Part shown: in pieces, positions 35,450 through 45,173 of the stretch
Position numbering within the stretch: position 1 is the first letter of the stretch
How the letters are laid out: each line of letters opens with the position of its first letter
Origin: Paenibacillus sp. Soil766
GTDB lineage: Bacteria > Bacillota > Bacilli > Paenibacillales > NBRC-103111
Length of the DNA: 64,000 nucleotides
NCBI RefSeq assembly: GCF_001428105.1
Contig: NZ_LMSJ01000034.1
Coordinates: 68,832-132,831, forward strand
Direction: 5' to 3'
Notes under the pieces: model-generated
Database searches by the model: none
The model's input: only the letters and a program-made list of their open reading frames with translations
What the model was told of the DNA's origin: nothing
Translations under genes and position numbers: made by a program

Positions 35450-37540
35450 ATGAAGAAACGACGGCTGTTGATCGCGACCGCTTATCTTTTATCCCTGCTT
35501 ACTTCAGTAAGTTCCACGGCATGGGCTGAAGAGCTGTCGTCATCTGAGAATAAACAATACCAAACTAATTTTGCAGATACGTCGTTGCTTGGTGGTGTAA
35601 CCTATACGCAGCAGTATTTTCAAGTTGAGAACTATTGGAACGTCACAAGCGTTGAAGTTCATCTCGACTATGAGATTTCGGGCCTGATGCAGAATGACCG
35701 ATCGAGTGTAACGTTATCGATAAATGGAAAGCCATTTCATTCTTTTCGTCCAGTTATTCAAGAAACGAAACAACAACAGCTGACAGTCCTTGTACCCGTT
35801 TCGTATATCGTGAAAGGTGTTAATACGCTAACTGTTCAAGGAAATTTCGAAACAACCTCACAGCTTGCAGTAAATGCTTGTTTGCCGACGGATACGCGAG
35901 ATAATTGGTTGCAAATTGCTAAAACTTCACGTATTTCTGTGAACTACGCCAACACGCCAATTCAAAAAAATATCCGGGATTTTAATGAACATTTTATTGG
36001 CTTGGATACCATTAATGATGGACAGAATGCTATTGTAATTACAGAAGGTGAAAGCAACTTGGCCGTGCTTGAAGCGGCAACTTACGCGCTATCTGGATTT
36101 GCTAAGGTGAATCCTGTTTCGGAAAAGGGGATCCCGATCGTTACATACAGTGCAGATAATTTGAAATCGAAGCAGGCCATTATTCTTATCTCCGTCTATA
36201 ACGATCTACCTGAAGAAGTAAAGTCAACGATCCCATCTGATGATTTGGATAATAGGGCAATCATCAAACTAGTCACGTTTGCAGGAAAACCGACCTTGGT
36301 AGTCACTTCCATTGACACAGCCTTACTGGTGAAAGCGGCACGATTAATCGGAAATCAGTCATTGTTGACACAACTGGACACCGATACGAAAGTAGTCGAT
36401 CTAACCACAGAGGTAGAAACGCCAGCCGCGAGTGTTAGCCGAAATATGACTTTAACGGAGACGGGCGATAAGCTTGTCGGTGACCGTCATCGTGAGAGAG
36501 CTTATTTCATTTCACTGCCAGGAAACCGTTCGATCGCAGATGCGAGCAAGCTGAGCATTAAGTATCGTTACGCAAAAAATCTAGATTTCGATCGATCCAT
36601 GGTTACGATCTTAATCAATGATACTCCGATTGGCAGCAAGAAATTATCTACCGAGCTCGCAGACAATGATCATATTGATATTGCTATCCCGAAAACACTA
36701 AATATTAGTGGAAATTTCACTGTAAAAGTGGCTTTCGATTTGGAACTCAAAAATGCAGGCTGTATGGAGAATCAGGATCAAATGCCTTGGGCGTTTGTAG
36801 AAAAAGATTCAATGTTACAGCTAAATACCAAAGATAAAGCGGATATGCTTTTTAACAACTATCCTTATCCATTTCTGAGAGATGGCAGCTACAATCAATT
36901 GGCAGTCGTACTACCCAAAGAGCATGATACATACATCTATCAAACGATTACGAACATATTTAATTTATTAGGGCGTTACGCGCAAACCAATGCGGGGGAA
37001 GTCCTTTTTTATCAAGATAATGTCGCGGCCTCACAGCTTAAAAACCGCGAGGTCATCGCCATTGGCAGCTATCAGAATAACCAAGTGATCCGTACAAATA
37101 ACGACAAGTTATATTTTCAATATAATAAAAACGGCACAGGCTTCGTCTCCAATGAAAAAATGAGTATCGAAGCTAATTACGGGACTCGCATAGGCTCGCT
37201 GCAATTGATAGATTCGCCTTATGGGAGCGGCTTTGGGCTGCTTGCCGTGACAGGGAGCAGTTCGGAGTACGTTTATCTGGCTTCTAAACTTATCGGCTCG
37301 GAAGGTACGTTGTGGAAAGTGTTCGGTGATGGAGCCATAACGGACATCGACGGGCAAATTAATGCTTTTCGTTTTAAAAAAATAACGACGGCTGAGCCAT
37401 CAACTGTATTGACGGATGTCATGAATCGTAAAGATGTTCTGGGCTTCATGATTGCCGTTGTACTTGTTGCTTCCATGGTCATTCTCTCGTTTATCCTGCT
37501 AATTCGTAAATACCGGAAGAAGCGGAGGGATCGTCGGTGA
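35450..37540 (+). CDS. ydaN: YdaN-like BcsB-type membrane-anchored subunit
   Basis: 696 residues with a signal peptide (TAYLLSLLTSVSSTAWAEE), a large beta-rich extracytoplasmic region, and one C-terminal membrane helix (FMIAVVLVASMVILSFILLI) followed by a basic tail. It has two repeats of jelly-roll plus ferredoxin-like modules, seen in SVTLSINGKPFHSF and STVTILINDTPIGSKKL-like segments, as in BcsB. Such proteins guide the polymer away from the synthase and stabilise it in the membrane. It follows ydaM by 14 bases. Confidence 0.88.
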   Translation: MKKRRLLIATAYLLSLLTSVSSTAWAEELSSSENKQYQTNFADTSLLGGVTYTQQYFQVENYWNVTSVEVHLDYEISGLMQNDRSSVTLSINGKPFHSFRPVIQETKQQQLTVLVPVSYIVKGVNTLTVQGNFETTSQLAVNACLPTDTRDNWLQIAKTSRISVNYANTPIQKNIRDFNEHFIGLDTINDGQNAIVITEGESNLAVLEAATYALSGFAKVNPVSEKGIPIVTYSADNLKSKQAIILISVYNDLPEEVKSTIPSDDLDNRAIIKLVTFAGKPTLVVTSIDTALLVKAARLIGNQSLLTQLDTDTKVVDLTTEVETPAASVSRNMTLTETGDKLVGDRHRERAYFISLPGNRSIADASKLSIKYRYAKNLDFDRSMVTILINDTPIGSKKLSTELADNDHIDIAIPKTLNISGNFTVKVAFDLELKNAGCMENQDQMPWAFVEKDSMLQLNTKDKADMLFNNYPYPFLRDGSYNQLAVVLPKEHDTYIYQTITNIFNLLGRYAQTNAGEVLFYQDNVAASQLKNREVIAIGSYQNNQVIRTNNDKLYFQYNKNGTGFVSNEKMSIEANYGTRIGSLQLIDSPYGSGFGLLAVTGSSSEYVYLASKLIGSEGTLWKVFGDGAITDIDGQINAFRFKKITTAEPSTVLTDVMNRKDVLGFMIAVVLVASMVILSFILLIRKYRKKRRDRR

Positions 37541-38391
37541 GGCGTTTACAAAGCAATATGGTTTCCGATGGCGCTTTTATTTTGCTGATTATTGTTTGTT
37601 TCGTTTGCATTGTATTTACCGCGGGTAATCCGAATCTCTATATTCAGAATATCATTTTCTTGAACATTGCATTTTTAATCGCGATCGTGACTTACTTTAC
37701 AAACGTTACAACAGGATTGATTTTGAATATCCTTTTCATCTTCGGTTATGGTACATTCACGTTGTATCAAACGGTCATTGTCGGTGGAGTCGTTGGACCA
37801 CAGAACTATTTCTGGCTCATCATGACACCACTATTTACGATCTCAACGTGGCTGCTTACTTATGGGAATCAACAGCTTCAGCTGGAAAATGAACAATTGC
37901 AGAAAGCCAATAAATCTCTCGCAACTGTAGATGCCAAAACTAGTTTAAAGAATACCTTTTCGTTTCAATCCGATGCGACCACCTTCATGGCGCTGTCCGT
38001 TCGTTATCACATCCCGTTAACCATGCTAGTTTTCAGCGTTAAATACTGGGATGAAATTCGCCGTATTGTTGGTGAAGAGCAGTTGATAGAGGCTGTACTT
38101 GACCTTTCCCAAGTGAGTCAGACCAGCATCCGTACGAATGATTCACTCTATTTGCTCAATAAGGAAAATCCAATGTGGGGGATGTTGTTATTTACAGATC
38201 GAGCTGGCGCATCTATCGTGATTGATCGATTGAGAAGTAGCGTGGAAGAGCGAAACAGAGATGAGTACAGGGAGAAGTTTCGGGTCGAGCTAGTCTTGAA
38301 GATGGGGGCGATCGAGTATGATGCTAAGCTAGTTCCTAACCCGTTGGAGTTTATTACGCTGGCCAAGAAACAGTTGGAATTTGATGTTTAG
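37537..38391 (+). CDS. ydaK: YdaK-like degenerate GGDEF c-di-GMP receptor
   Basis: 284 residues: about four membrane helices (LLIIVCFVCIVFTA to FWLIMTPLFTISTWLL), a short coiled coil (QQLQLENEQLQKANKSL) and a C-terminal GGDEF fold. The signature motif is replaced (NKENPMW), so no diguanylate cyclase activity is expected, but the RxxD I-site is intact as RTND at 199-202. B. subtilis YdaK has the same design and acts as a c-di-GMP receptor for its operon. The GTG start overlaps the ydaN stop by 4 bases, showing tight coupling. This is the last gene before the terminator. Confidence 0.88.
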   Translation: MRRLQSNMVSDGAFILLIIVCFVCIVFTAGNPNLYIQNIIFLNIAFLIAIVTYFTNVTTGLILNILFIFGYGTFTLYQTVIVGGVVGPQNYFWLIMTPLFTISTWLLTYGNQQLQLENEQLQKANKSLATVDAKTSLKNTFSFQSDATTFMALSVRYHIPLTMLVFSVKYWDEIRRIVGEEQLIEAVLDLSQVSQTSIRTNDSLYLLNKENPMWGMLLFTDRAGASIVIDRLRSSVEERNRDEYREKFRVELVLKMGAIEYDAKLVPNPLEFITLAKKQLEFDV

Positions 38392-38395
38392 ATAT

Positions 38396-38436
38396 AAAGT
38401 GCAGATCTCAGTCATTGAGGGTCTGTACTTTTTTTT
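38396..38436 (+). terminator. Terminator of the yda-like operon
   Basis: AAAGTGCAGATCTCA pairs imperfectly with TTGAGGGTCTGTACTT and is followed by eight T residues. Confidence 0.75.
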
Positions 38437-38510
38437 GCAATGATTAACAAGTGAAATGGAAGCAAATACTACTTGTGAACAATTAGCATAATTGGAAGGG
38501 AGGCTATGAT

Positions 38511-39833
38511 TTGTCTATCGTGACCAGCCTTCAGCATCATTTTGAACAAGACAAGGATTATGTCTCTCGCCAAATCTTGTTTGGGTCTGATTCGATATCC
38601 ATTCTAGGATTAAGAACACTTATTAATTTTCCTCAATCCATTTCCATGGTGCGTGATCAGCTACACACGAATGATGGTGTTGAACACTCAGCACAAGTTA
38701 TGCTTCGAGGACTAGGTCATGATATTTCCAATATGAAACTGGAGGAAGTCATTTCCGAATTATTAGATGGGATGTTAATCGCCGTCCATGAGCCTTCCTG
38801 TACCTGTGTTTGCATCTTCCCGATTGCTCAGACCTTAACTAGGCAGGTATCAGTACCATTAACAGAAAATGTGGTTCGCGGAACAAGCAGTGCGTTTAAT
38901 GAGGATATTGAGATTAATATAGGTTTGCTTCGAAAACATATGAATACAAGCGAATTGCAAGTGCAGACGTATTCATTCGGTGATGTATCGAAAAATCAAT
39001 TGGTTCTAACCTATTTAAATACGCATATTCAGCCTACGCTTCTAGCTTCGATTACCCAAGCACTAGCAGCGAATGTACACAGGGATTTAAGCACGGTGCA
39101 AGAATTATCGGAAATATTTGGGTTTTCAAACTTTACTCTTGTTACTCGTTACAACACGACAGAGCTGCCGCAGAGTGCAGCACGTGCCATGAAAAATGGT
39201 AAAGCGGTAATTTTCATCGAACGATTTCCATTCGCTTTGATATTACCCAGTCTTATTTCAGATCTGTTTGTGATCGAAGATGATGCCAATCATCCGCAAG
39301 TGTTCGCCGCGGCGCTGAGATTCATTCGCATCGTGGGTGCTCTGATAACCCTGATAATCCCAGGCTTATATGTGGCCTTAGTTTCCGTGAACCCAGATGT
39401 GCTGCGGTTCGAGCTTGCACATTCAATTGCGAAAAGCCGCGTAGATGTTCCCTATCCAGCGATCGTAGAGACATTATTGTTATTGTTTGTTTTAGAATTG
39501 ATTTTGGAAGCCATCGTTCGTCTGCCTCCTAGTATTGGACCTACAGTTTCTATGGTAGGCGGGATTGTACTAGGGCAAGCAGTGGTAGAGGCGAAATTAG
39601 TAAGCAGTCTGCTTATCATTGTACTAGCGGCCACAACCATTTCCAGTGCGACAGTCGTCGGATATCAGAATGCGCTATCCATTCGCTTATTTAAATACGT
39701 ACTTTTAGTCCTATCTGCCATCTTTGGTGTGCTTGGTTTGTTATTCGGGATTGTTATTATCTGCTCCTATTTGGCAGGTGTCAAATCTCTTGACGTTCCT
39801 TATTTGCAATTGAACCATCCAGAAGGTGAATGA
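38511..39833 (+). CDS. Spore germination receptor A subunit (GerAA/GerKA family)
   Basis: 440 residues. A soluble N-terminal domain (residues 1 to about 235) precedes four to five membrane helices. GerA family signatures include VHEPSCTCVCIFPIAQTLTRQVSVP-like strands, TRYNTTELPQSAARAMKNGKAVIFIERFPFALILP, and PSIGPTVSMVGGIVLGQAVVEAKLVS. It is somewhat shorter than B. subtilis GerAA. The complex of A, B and C subunits in the spore inner membrane senses nutrient germinants. The start is TTG at 38511 with GGGAGG 7 bases upstream. First gene of a three-gene operon. Confidence 0.9.
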   Translation: MSIVTSLQHHFEQDKDYVSRQILFGSDSISILGLRTLINFPQSISMVRDQLHTNDGVEHSAQVMLRGLGHDISNMKLEEVISELLDGMLIAVHEPSCTCVCIFPIAQTLTRQVSVPLTENVVRGTSSAFNEDIEINIGLLRKHMNTSELQVQTYSFGDVSKNQLVLTYLNTHIQPTLLASITQALAANVHRDLSTVQELSEIFGFSNFTLVTRYNTTELPQSAARAMKNGKAVIFIERFPFALILPSLISDLFVIEDDANHPQVFAAALRFIRIVGALITLIIPGLYVALVSVNPDVLRFELAHSIAKSRVDVPYPAIVETLLLLFVLELILEAIVRLPPSIGPTVSMVGGIVLGQAVVEAKLVSSLLIIVLAATTISSATVVGYQNALSIRLFKYVLLVLSAIFGVLGLLFGIVIICSYLAGVKSLDVPYLQLNHPEGE

Positions 39834-39834
39834 G

Positions 39835-40923
39835 ATGCTTAAGAATTTTCAAGTTGCAGTCGTATATATCCTCACCCATCTGGGGTTGATCTTCTTCGTT
39901 TATCCAACGGACATCATAGCTAGTACACGGGAAGCACACTGGGCACCTGTCTTGGTAGGGTTCACGATCCATATTACTGTCATTTTTATTTATCTGAAGG
40001 GACTTGGCTATTATCGCAATCAAAATATTGTTCAAATTTTGATCAACAAGAATAAATTCCTTGCATGGCTGACATTATTCCCAGCTTTTCTATACTTGTC
40101 ACTCGTTATCGTAATTACAATAAGAGCGTATGCTGAAATCATTTCGATTGTCATTCTTGCCGATACACCGATTTGGATGTTAATGTGTTTATTGCTTGGG
40201 ATTCCTGTATTTATGATCATGCACGGAGGTATTAAAGCTCTATTGAGAACGGGGATTTTATTAGGTATCTTATTTCTACCTCCCATGCTTTTCGTCATGG
40301 TTTCCTCTTTTCAAAACATCGATTTTTACTATGCACTTCCACTGATCCCTAAGGATCCGACGAATCTATTCTCATTTCTAACCCACTTTTCCTATTATAA
40401 AAGTCTGTTTGCATTCGCAGGTGGCTTTTTATTTTTGGGTTTTATTCCTTCCTCTTTGACTTTTAAGCCCAAAACCATTTATATCAGCTTCATTGTGATC
40501 TTCCTATTTTTTCTTCTATCCGTCTATATTCCGATTCTGACATTAGGTGAAGAATCCGCACGACAGCTTGCGTTCCCCTTCATTTTTACAATTGATACGA
40601 TAGAAATAAACTGGCTCATGTTTGACCGAATTACAATATTTTTTTTATTGAGTCTAATTGCGTTTGTCATGCTTTTCATCGCACTTACCCTATGGCAAAT
40701 TGCCTGCTTAATAAGGTGTAGTGTACAAAAAATACCGAACCTGTATCTCTTGTCAGCTATTGCAATTGTCGTGTTTATCATTTGTTTATTTATACCGGAG
40801 TGGGAGGACGTTGAAAGGCTCTTGCAATGGAATTCGTTTCTTCGGTTATATGTTTGCCTTGTTATTCCTTCCATTATATTCATTGTAGGGTATCGACATC
40901 ACAGACAAGTCAGAGAAAGTTGA
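39835..40923 (+). CDS. Spore germination receptor B subunit (GerAB family)
   Basis: About 362 residues and ten predicted membrane helices, belonging to the amino acid/polyamine/organocation transporter-like spore permease family. Landmarks are VYPTDIIASTREAHW near the N-terminus, FAFAGGFLFLGFIPSSL in the middle and a short loop GEESARQLAFPFIFTIDTI. The B subunit forms the germinant binding site. The ATG at 39835 has AGAAGG 8 bases upstream and starts 2 bases after the gerA stop; a GTG at 39826 is less likely. Confidence 0.9.
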   Translation: MLKNFQVAVVYILTHLGLIFFVYPTDIIASTREAHWAPVLVGFTIHITVIFIYLKGLGYYRNQNIVQILINKNKFLAWLTLFPAFLYLSLVIVITIRAYAEIISIVILADTPIWMLMCLLLGIPVFMIMHGGIKALLRTGILLGILFLPPMLFVMVSSFQNIDFYYALPLIPKDPTNLFSFLTHFSYYKSLFAFAGGFLFLGFIPSSLTFKPKTIYISFIVIFLFFLLSVYIPILTLGEESARQLAFPFIFTIDTIEINWLMFDRITIFFLLSLIAFVMLFIALTLWQIACLIRCSVQKIPNLYLLSAIAIVVFIICLFIPEWEDVERLLQWNSFLRLYVCLVIPSIIFIVGYRHHRQVRES

Positions 40924-40924
40924 C

Positions 40925-41980
40925 GTGAATCATATGTTGAAATGGATCGTTCCAACACTATTGCTGTTCATTCTTAGCGGATGTTGGGACAACAAAGATA
41001 TTAATCATCGTTCCTTACCGATTGCTATGGGTGTTTCTTTCAATCAAGGCAGCTATTCCGTTTTTCTTGATATTCCAAAAGTAAGTAACCGAGATACCAT
41101 CCAAGTTGTATCGGAAAGTGGGGACAACATTAATGAAATCATAGACCACATAAGCATGAATATGGAAAGCGAAATCGACCTTCTCCATTTAAAAATCATT
41201 ATTGTCGACAAAGAGTTTGCCAAACACGGTCTAAATGATGGCGTTGCCAGCCTGATTCGTTCTAGGCATGTTTCTCCGAAAACATTATTCGTGATCTGTG
41301 ATGAATCACCCGAACGTTTCTTTCATAAAATGGATCAAAATTCTAGTGATGGGACTATGATTTATGATTTTTTTCAAAGAAATAGTGGGTTAAGTCCAGA
41401 GATTGCCTATACGCAAACGTGGAAAATTTTTCGGAGCATTCATTGCTTCACAAACGATGTTGTGATCCCCATTATCAAATCAGGAAAAACTACAGCGATT
41501 GAAAGCACAGGTTCGGCCATTATGAAGAATGGCAAAATGGTGGGGCGACTTACGAGTGAAGAAACCTTACTTATTAATGTGTTTAATGGGAAGCAGACGC
41601 AAGGTAAGATCGAAGTGACAGGCAAGGCAACGGTTCAAATTGTAAGTAATCATCTGACCTATAAAAGCTCGTTCGTAAATGACCAACCTCTGTTGAAAAG
41701 TAATCTGAAATTAAAGGTAATCTTATTGGATACACAAGGAAGTACAACATCAGCATCTATAAAAGATGAACTGAGTAAGCTGGTGATGGAACGATTTGAA
41801 ACATTATTTGAGAAAATTAAACTCGGTGGAGCAGATGTTCTTGGGGTAGGCCAATACTTCCGAGATGAATTGATGCGGTCCCAACTGGAAGAATGGCGCA
41901 TACAGTATTTCACAAAGTTGAAGATTGATTTGGAGGTTTCAACATCGATTCGCAATACGGGGAATTTGAAAGGTACTTAA
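40925..41980 (+). CDS. Spore germination receptor C subunit (GerAC lipoprotein)
   Basis: 351 residues. A lipoprotein signal peptide ends in the lipobox LSGC (WIVPTLLLFILSGCWDNKDIN). The following SLPIAMGVSF, STGSAIMKNGKMVGRLTSEETL and EWRIQYFTKLKIDLEV regions are characteristic of GerAC/GerKC. The lipoprotein sits on the outer face of the spore inner membrane. The start is GTG at 40925; ATG at 40934 is an alternative. Last gene of the operon; no clear terminator hairpin is seen before the convergent exporter gene. Confidence 0.9.
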   Translation: MNHMLKWIVPTLLLFILSGCWDNKDINHRSLPIAMGVSFNQGSYSVFLDIPKVSNRDTIQVVSESGDNINEIIDHISMNMESEIDLLHLKIIIVDKEFAKHGLNDGVASLIRSRHVSPKTLFVICDESPERFFHKMDQNSSDGTMIYDFFQRNSGLSPEIAYTQTWKIFRSIHCFTNDVVIPIIKSGKTTAIESTGSAIMKNGKMVGRLTSEETLLINVFNGKQTQGKIEVTGKATVQIVSNHLTYKSSFVNDQPLLKSNLKLKVILLDTQGSTTSASIKDELSKLVMERFETLFEKIKLGGADVLGVGQYFRDELMRSQLEEWRIQYFTKLKIDLEVSTSIRNTGNLKGT

Positions 41981-42095
41981 ACATCAATAGATTATCCAAA
42001 GAGACGTCGCCGTAATTGTAGCCGCATGCGTACAACACGATCGACATCTCGATGGAAATCGTTATTTAATTGTCTAGGAGCTGTACAAAGCGCCC

Positions 42096-45000
42096 TCACA
42101 CGGACTGCTGCTGAAGCAGGTAGTGATAGATGCCCTTCTGCTGGATAAGCTGCTCATGGGTGCCGCTTTCTAACACAGCACCTTGATCCAGTACGACAAT
42201 GAGATCTGCATGACGGATCGTACTCAGCCGATGTGCAATGATGAGCGTCGTCCGGCCTTTCAGCATCTGATTCATATTTTGCTGGATAATTCGTTCAGAT
42301 TCCGTATCGAGAGCGCTTGTCGCTTCATCAAATATGAGAATCCGTGGATTGTTGACGAGTGCTCGTGCAATGACAATTCGCTGACGCTGACCCCCAGACA
42401 ATCGGATACCACCTTCGCCAATGATCGTATCATAGCCTAGGGGCAAACTATTGATGAATTCGTGGGCACCAGCAAGCCGAGCTGCATGCTCTATTTCCTC
42501 TTGGGTCATGTTATCGCCACTCATGGCGATATTTTCTCTCACCGAGCCGCGAAAAACCATCGTTTCCTGCTGGACGACGCCCACCTGCCGACGAATGGAA
42601 GCGGCATGCACCTCACGTAGCGGATAACCGTCCACATAGATAACACCGCCAGACGGCTCCAGTAACTTCAGCAACAAATTGGCTATCGTCGATTTACCAG
42701 AGCCACTCCGTCCGACGAGCGCTACGGTTTGACCAGGTTTAAGCTCCAGATCGAGGTTTTGCAGGATCATATTCCCCCCGCGATAGTACTGAAACGTTAC
42801 TTTATCAAAACGGATGTGCCCTTGAATAGTTGGAAGCATTCGCATAGCGTCTGGATCTGGATGCTCAGGGGTCGATTCATATACATCGTTCAGCCGCTCC
42901 ATGGAAATACGCGCCTCCGATAGCTCTCCGCCACGTTGCGAGATCATTTCCACAGCGAACATAAAGGATGTGAACAGAACTGTAAAAGCAACGAGAGAAC
43001 CTACACTGAGTTGTCCCTCCATGACGAATTTGGAGCCGAAATAGAGTACTGCCACGTTGCTCAAGGAACGTAAGCCCGATGAGGCAGCTTTGGCGACTGC
43101 TTCAAGCCGGTTGCCTTCCAACCGCAGCGCAAGCAATCGGCTCAGCTTGTTCATTAACTTGCTGCGGATTGTACGCTCCATGGATAGCCCCTTGACGGTT
43201 GCGATCGCATGCACGGCCTCAACAATTTGCGTCTGGGATTCGCCTTCGGCATTGAGCTGCTTGCGAAGATTTCTGCGTATTTTGGGCAGCAGGTAAGCAT
43301 AGAGGCCGATATATAGAGGCAAGAGCGCGAACGAGAAGAGCGCTAAAGCTAGATGATAATAGGCCATCAATCCGCCATATACGAGCAGAGTCATCAAATC
43401 AAGCAGCAATTCGATAGCGTGGTCGGTCATTAAGCGGCGGATTTTTTCGTTTTCATAAACCCTTGTCAAGATATCTCCTGACGTTCGTTTCGTAAAATAG
43501 GAATAGGGAAGATGAAATAGCCGCCTATAAAAGCTTTCTAACATTGGGCGATCGATGGCATAGGCAAGCCGTCCGATCAGTATCTGGCGTATGGCGATGC
43601 TCAAGATATTACAGCAGATCAGTACAAGAAGCGCGAATATAATAGTATGGAGAAGCTGCCAATTAGCGGTGTTCAAAACCCGGTCAAAAATTAGCTGTGT
43701 GACGATTGGAAAAACAAGGGAAATCAACTCGATGACAACGGCGATGCCTAATGCTGAGTAGAGTATCTTCTTGGATGGGCGGATAAAATCCAGATAACGT
43801 GTCCACATTAACTCCTTGTCGTCCAATTCAGCAAGGGAATTTGAAGGCTGTATGATGACAACCAAACCAGTCCAATGCTTAGTAAAGGTATCAAACGATA
43901 ACGTATCGAGATACCCCATACCTGGGTCTGCTACAACGAGATTCTGTTTGCCGACCTCATAGACGACAATATAATGGTTGCCGTTCCAATGTGCAATGAA
44001 AGGAGTTGTCAGCTCTGATAAAAGGCTTCCTGTCGTTTTGAGGCCTTTGGCTGAAAAACCGAGCGACTCGAGTGTTTCAATAAGTCCTTGCATAGAGGTT
44101 CCTTCGGCTCCTATATTGCAACGCTCACGCATTCGATTAACGCTTGCGTTCATCCCATAATAACGGGCGATCATGGTTAAGCATGTCGGACCGCAATCCA
44201 TCTCGCTCTGCTGCATGAGCACAGGAAACTTGCGACGCCATTTCCAAGCTTTCCAAGGTTGACTGGATAGCACGGGGGATGGCAGCGATTGGCTCGCAGT
44301 GATCTCCATATCGGTGTAATTCAACTCTGGTTCATTCTCCTCGGGAGCCGCAACCATCTTCATCGTAGTGGATGAATAGTGAGAGGCAATTGAGCGGATC
44401 GAGTCCAGAATAACTGGGTATTCGCGGATCAGTTCATCGAAGTCCGTCTTTGATAGGCGGAAGGCGTTTACCGTTTCGGATGCCCGAATCGTTGCTTTGC
44501 GTGGTTCTCCTGTCAAAAGCGCCAATTCTCCAAAGAAATCTCCGGGATACAATCGGTTGACGATCACTGCTTCAGACCCTATTTCTACAAGTGCCGAGCC
44601 GCTTTTTAAAATATAAAAGGCGTCGCCGATCTCCCCTTGTCGAACGAGGCAGTCTCCGGCATTGAACAAACGGACTTCCAAGCTGTCGAGAAGCGAACGT
44701 AGTGCACCGTGATCGACATGGGTGAGTACCGTGTTGTTTTTTAGAAATGTACGGATAATATCGGATGCAATAAATTGCTTGAAGTAGTTGTCGATTGCTG
44801 GGTACTGAGCGACCATGTCTTTAAATTGGCGGCTGTCTAGACGCAGCACCTCTAATTGAGTGGACGCACGGATCGTAATCTGCGGGGCAGTCTCTCCATC
44901 CAGCAGACTGATTTCACCGAAATGCTCGCCAGGAAGGAGCAAACCGAGATTCGTTTCCTTGCCTGCGGTATTCAATCCAATTTTTCTAGCTTTGCCGGAT

Positions 45001-45173
45001 ACGATGATATAGAAGGAATCCGTGGAGCTTTCTCGGTCTACAATCGTTTGCCCCATTGTGTACGTTTCCGACTGCAGTTTATCGGCCAGCAATTGCTTTT
45101 CCTCGACGGTACATATATCGAACAGCGAAATATTCTGTAATTGTTGTATTCGGTTATTGATCACAAGCTTCAT
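42096..45173 (-). CDS. C39-peptidase ABC exporter with two cyclic-nucleotide-binding-like domains
   Basis: 1025 residues. Two CRP-like cNMP domains lie at about 15-130 and 145-265; the second has an intact phosphate-binding cassette (FGELALLTGEPRKATIRAS) while the first lacks its arginine (FGEISLLDGETAPQIT). A C39 bacteriocin-processing peptidase follows, with Cys 327 (QSEMDCGPTC), His 400 and Asp 416 (VADPGMGY). Then come a six-helix ABC membrane domain and an ATPase with [24 protein letters not shown] and FDEATSALD. It should cut GG-type leaders and export the peptide core. Its ATG overlaps the stop of the PpiC gene. A GG-leader precursor lies 0.9 kb away. Cyclic nucleotide gating is inferred from family knowledge. 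Confidence 0.92.
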   Translation of the reverse strand: MKLVINNRIQQLQNISLFDICTVEEKQLLADKLQSETYTMGQTIVDRESSTDSFYIIVSGKARKIGLNTAGKETNLGLLLPGEHFGEISLLDGETAPQITIRASTQLEVLRLDSRQFKDMVAQYPAIDNYFKQFIASDIIRTFLKNNTVLTHVDHGALRSLLDSLEVRLFNAGDCLVRQGEIGDAFYILKSGSALVEIGSEAVIVNRLYPGDFFGELALLTGEPRKATIRASETVNAFRLSKTDFDELIREYPVILDSIRSIASHYSSTTMKMVAAPEENEPELNYTDMEITASQSLPSPVLSSQPWKAWKWRRKFPVLMQQSEMDCGPTCLTMIARYYGMNASVNRMRERCNIGAEGTSMQGLIETLESLGFSAKGLKTTGSLLSELTTPFIAHWNGNHYIVVYEVGKQNLVVADPGMGYLDTLSFDTFTKHWTGLVVIIQPSNSLAELDDKELMWTRYLDFIRPSKKILYSALGIAVVIELISLVFPIVTQLIFDRVLNTANWQLLHTIIFALLVLICCNILSIAIRQILIGRLAYAIDRPMLESFYRRLFHLPYSYFTKRTSGDILTRVYENEKIRRLMTDHAIELLLDLMTLLVYGGLMAYYHLALALFSFALLPLYIGLYAYLLPKIRRNLRKQLNAEGESQTQIVEAVHAIATVKGLSMERTIRSKLMNKLSRLLALRLEGNRLEAVAKAASSGLRSLSNVAVLYFGSKFVMEGQLSVGSLVAFTVLFTSFMFAVEMISQRGGELSEARISMERLNDVYESTPEHPDPDAMRMLPTIQGHIRFDKVTFQYYRGGNMILQNLDLELKPGQTVALVGRSGSGKSTIANLLLKLLEPSGGVIYVDGYPLREVHAASIRRQVGVVQQETMVFRGSVRENIAMSGDNMTQEEIEHAARLAGAHEFINSLPLGYDTIIGEGGIRLSGGQRQRIVIARALVNNPRILIFDEATSALDTESERIIQQNMNQMLKGRTTLIIAHRLSTIRHADLIVVLDQGAVLESGTHEQLIQQKGIYHYLLQQQSV

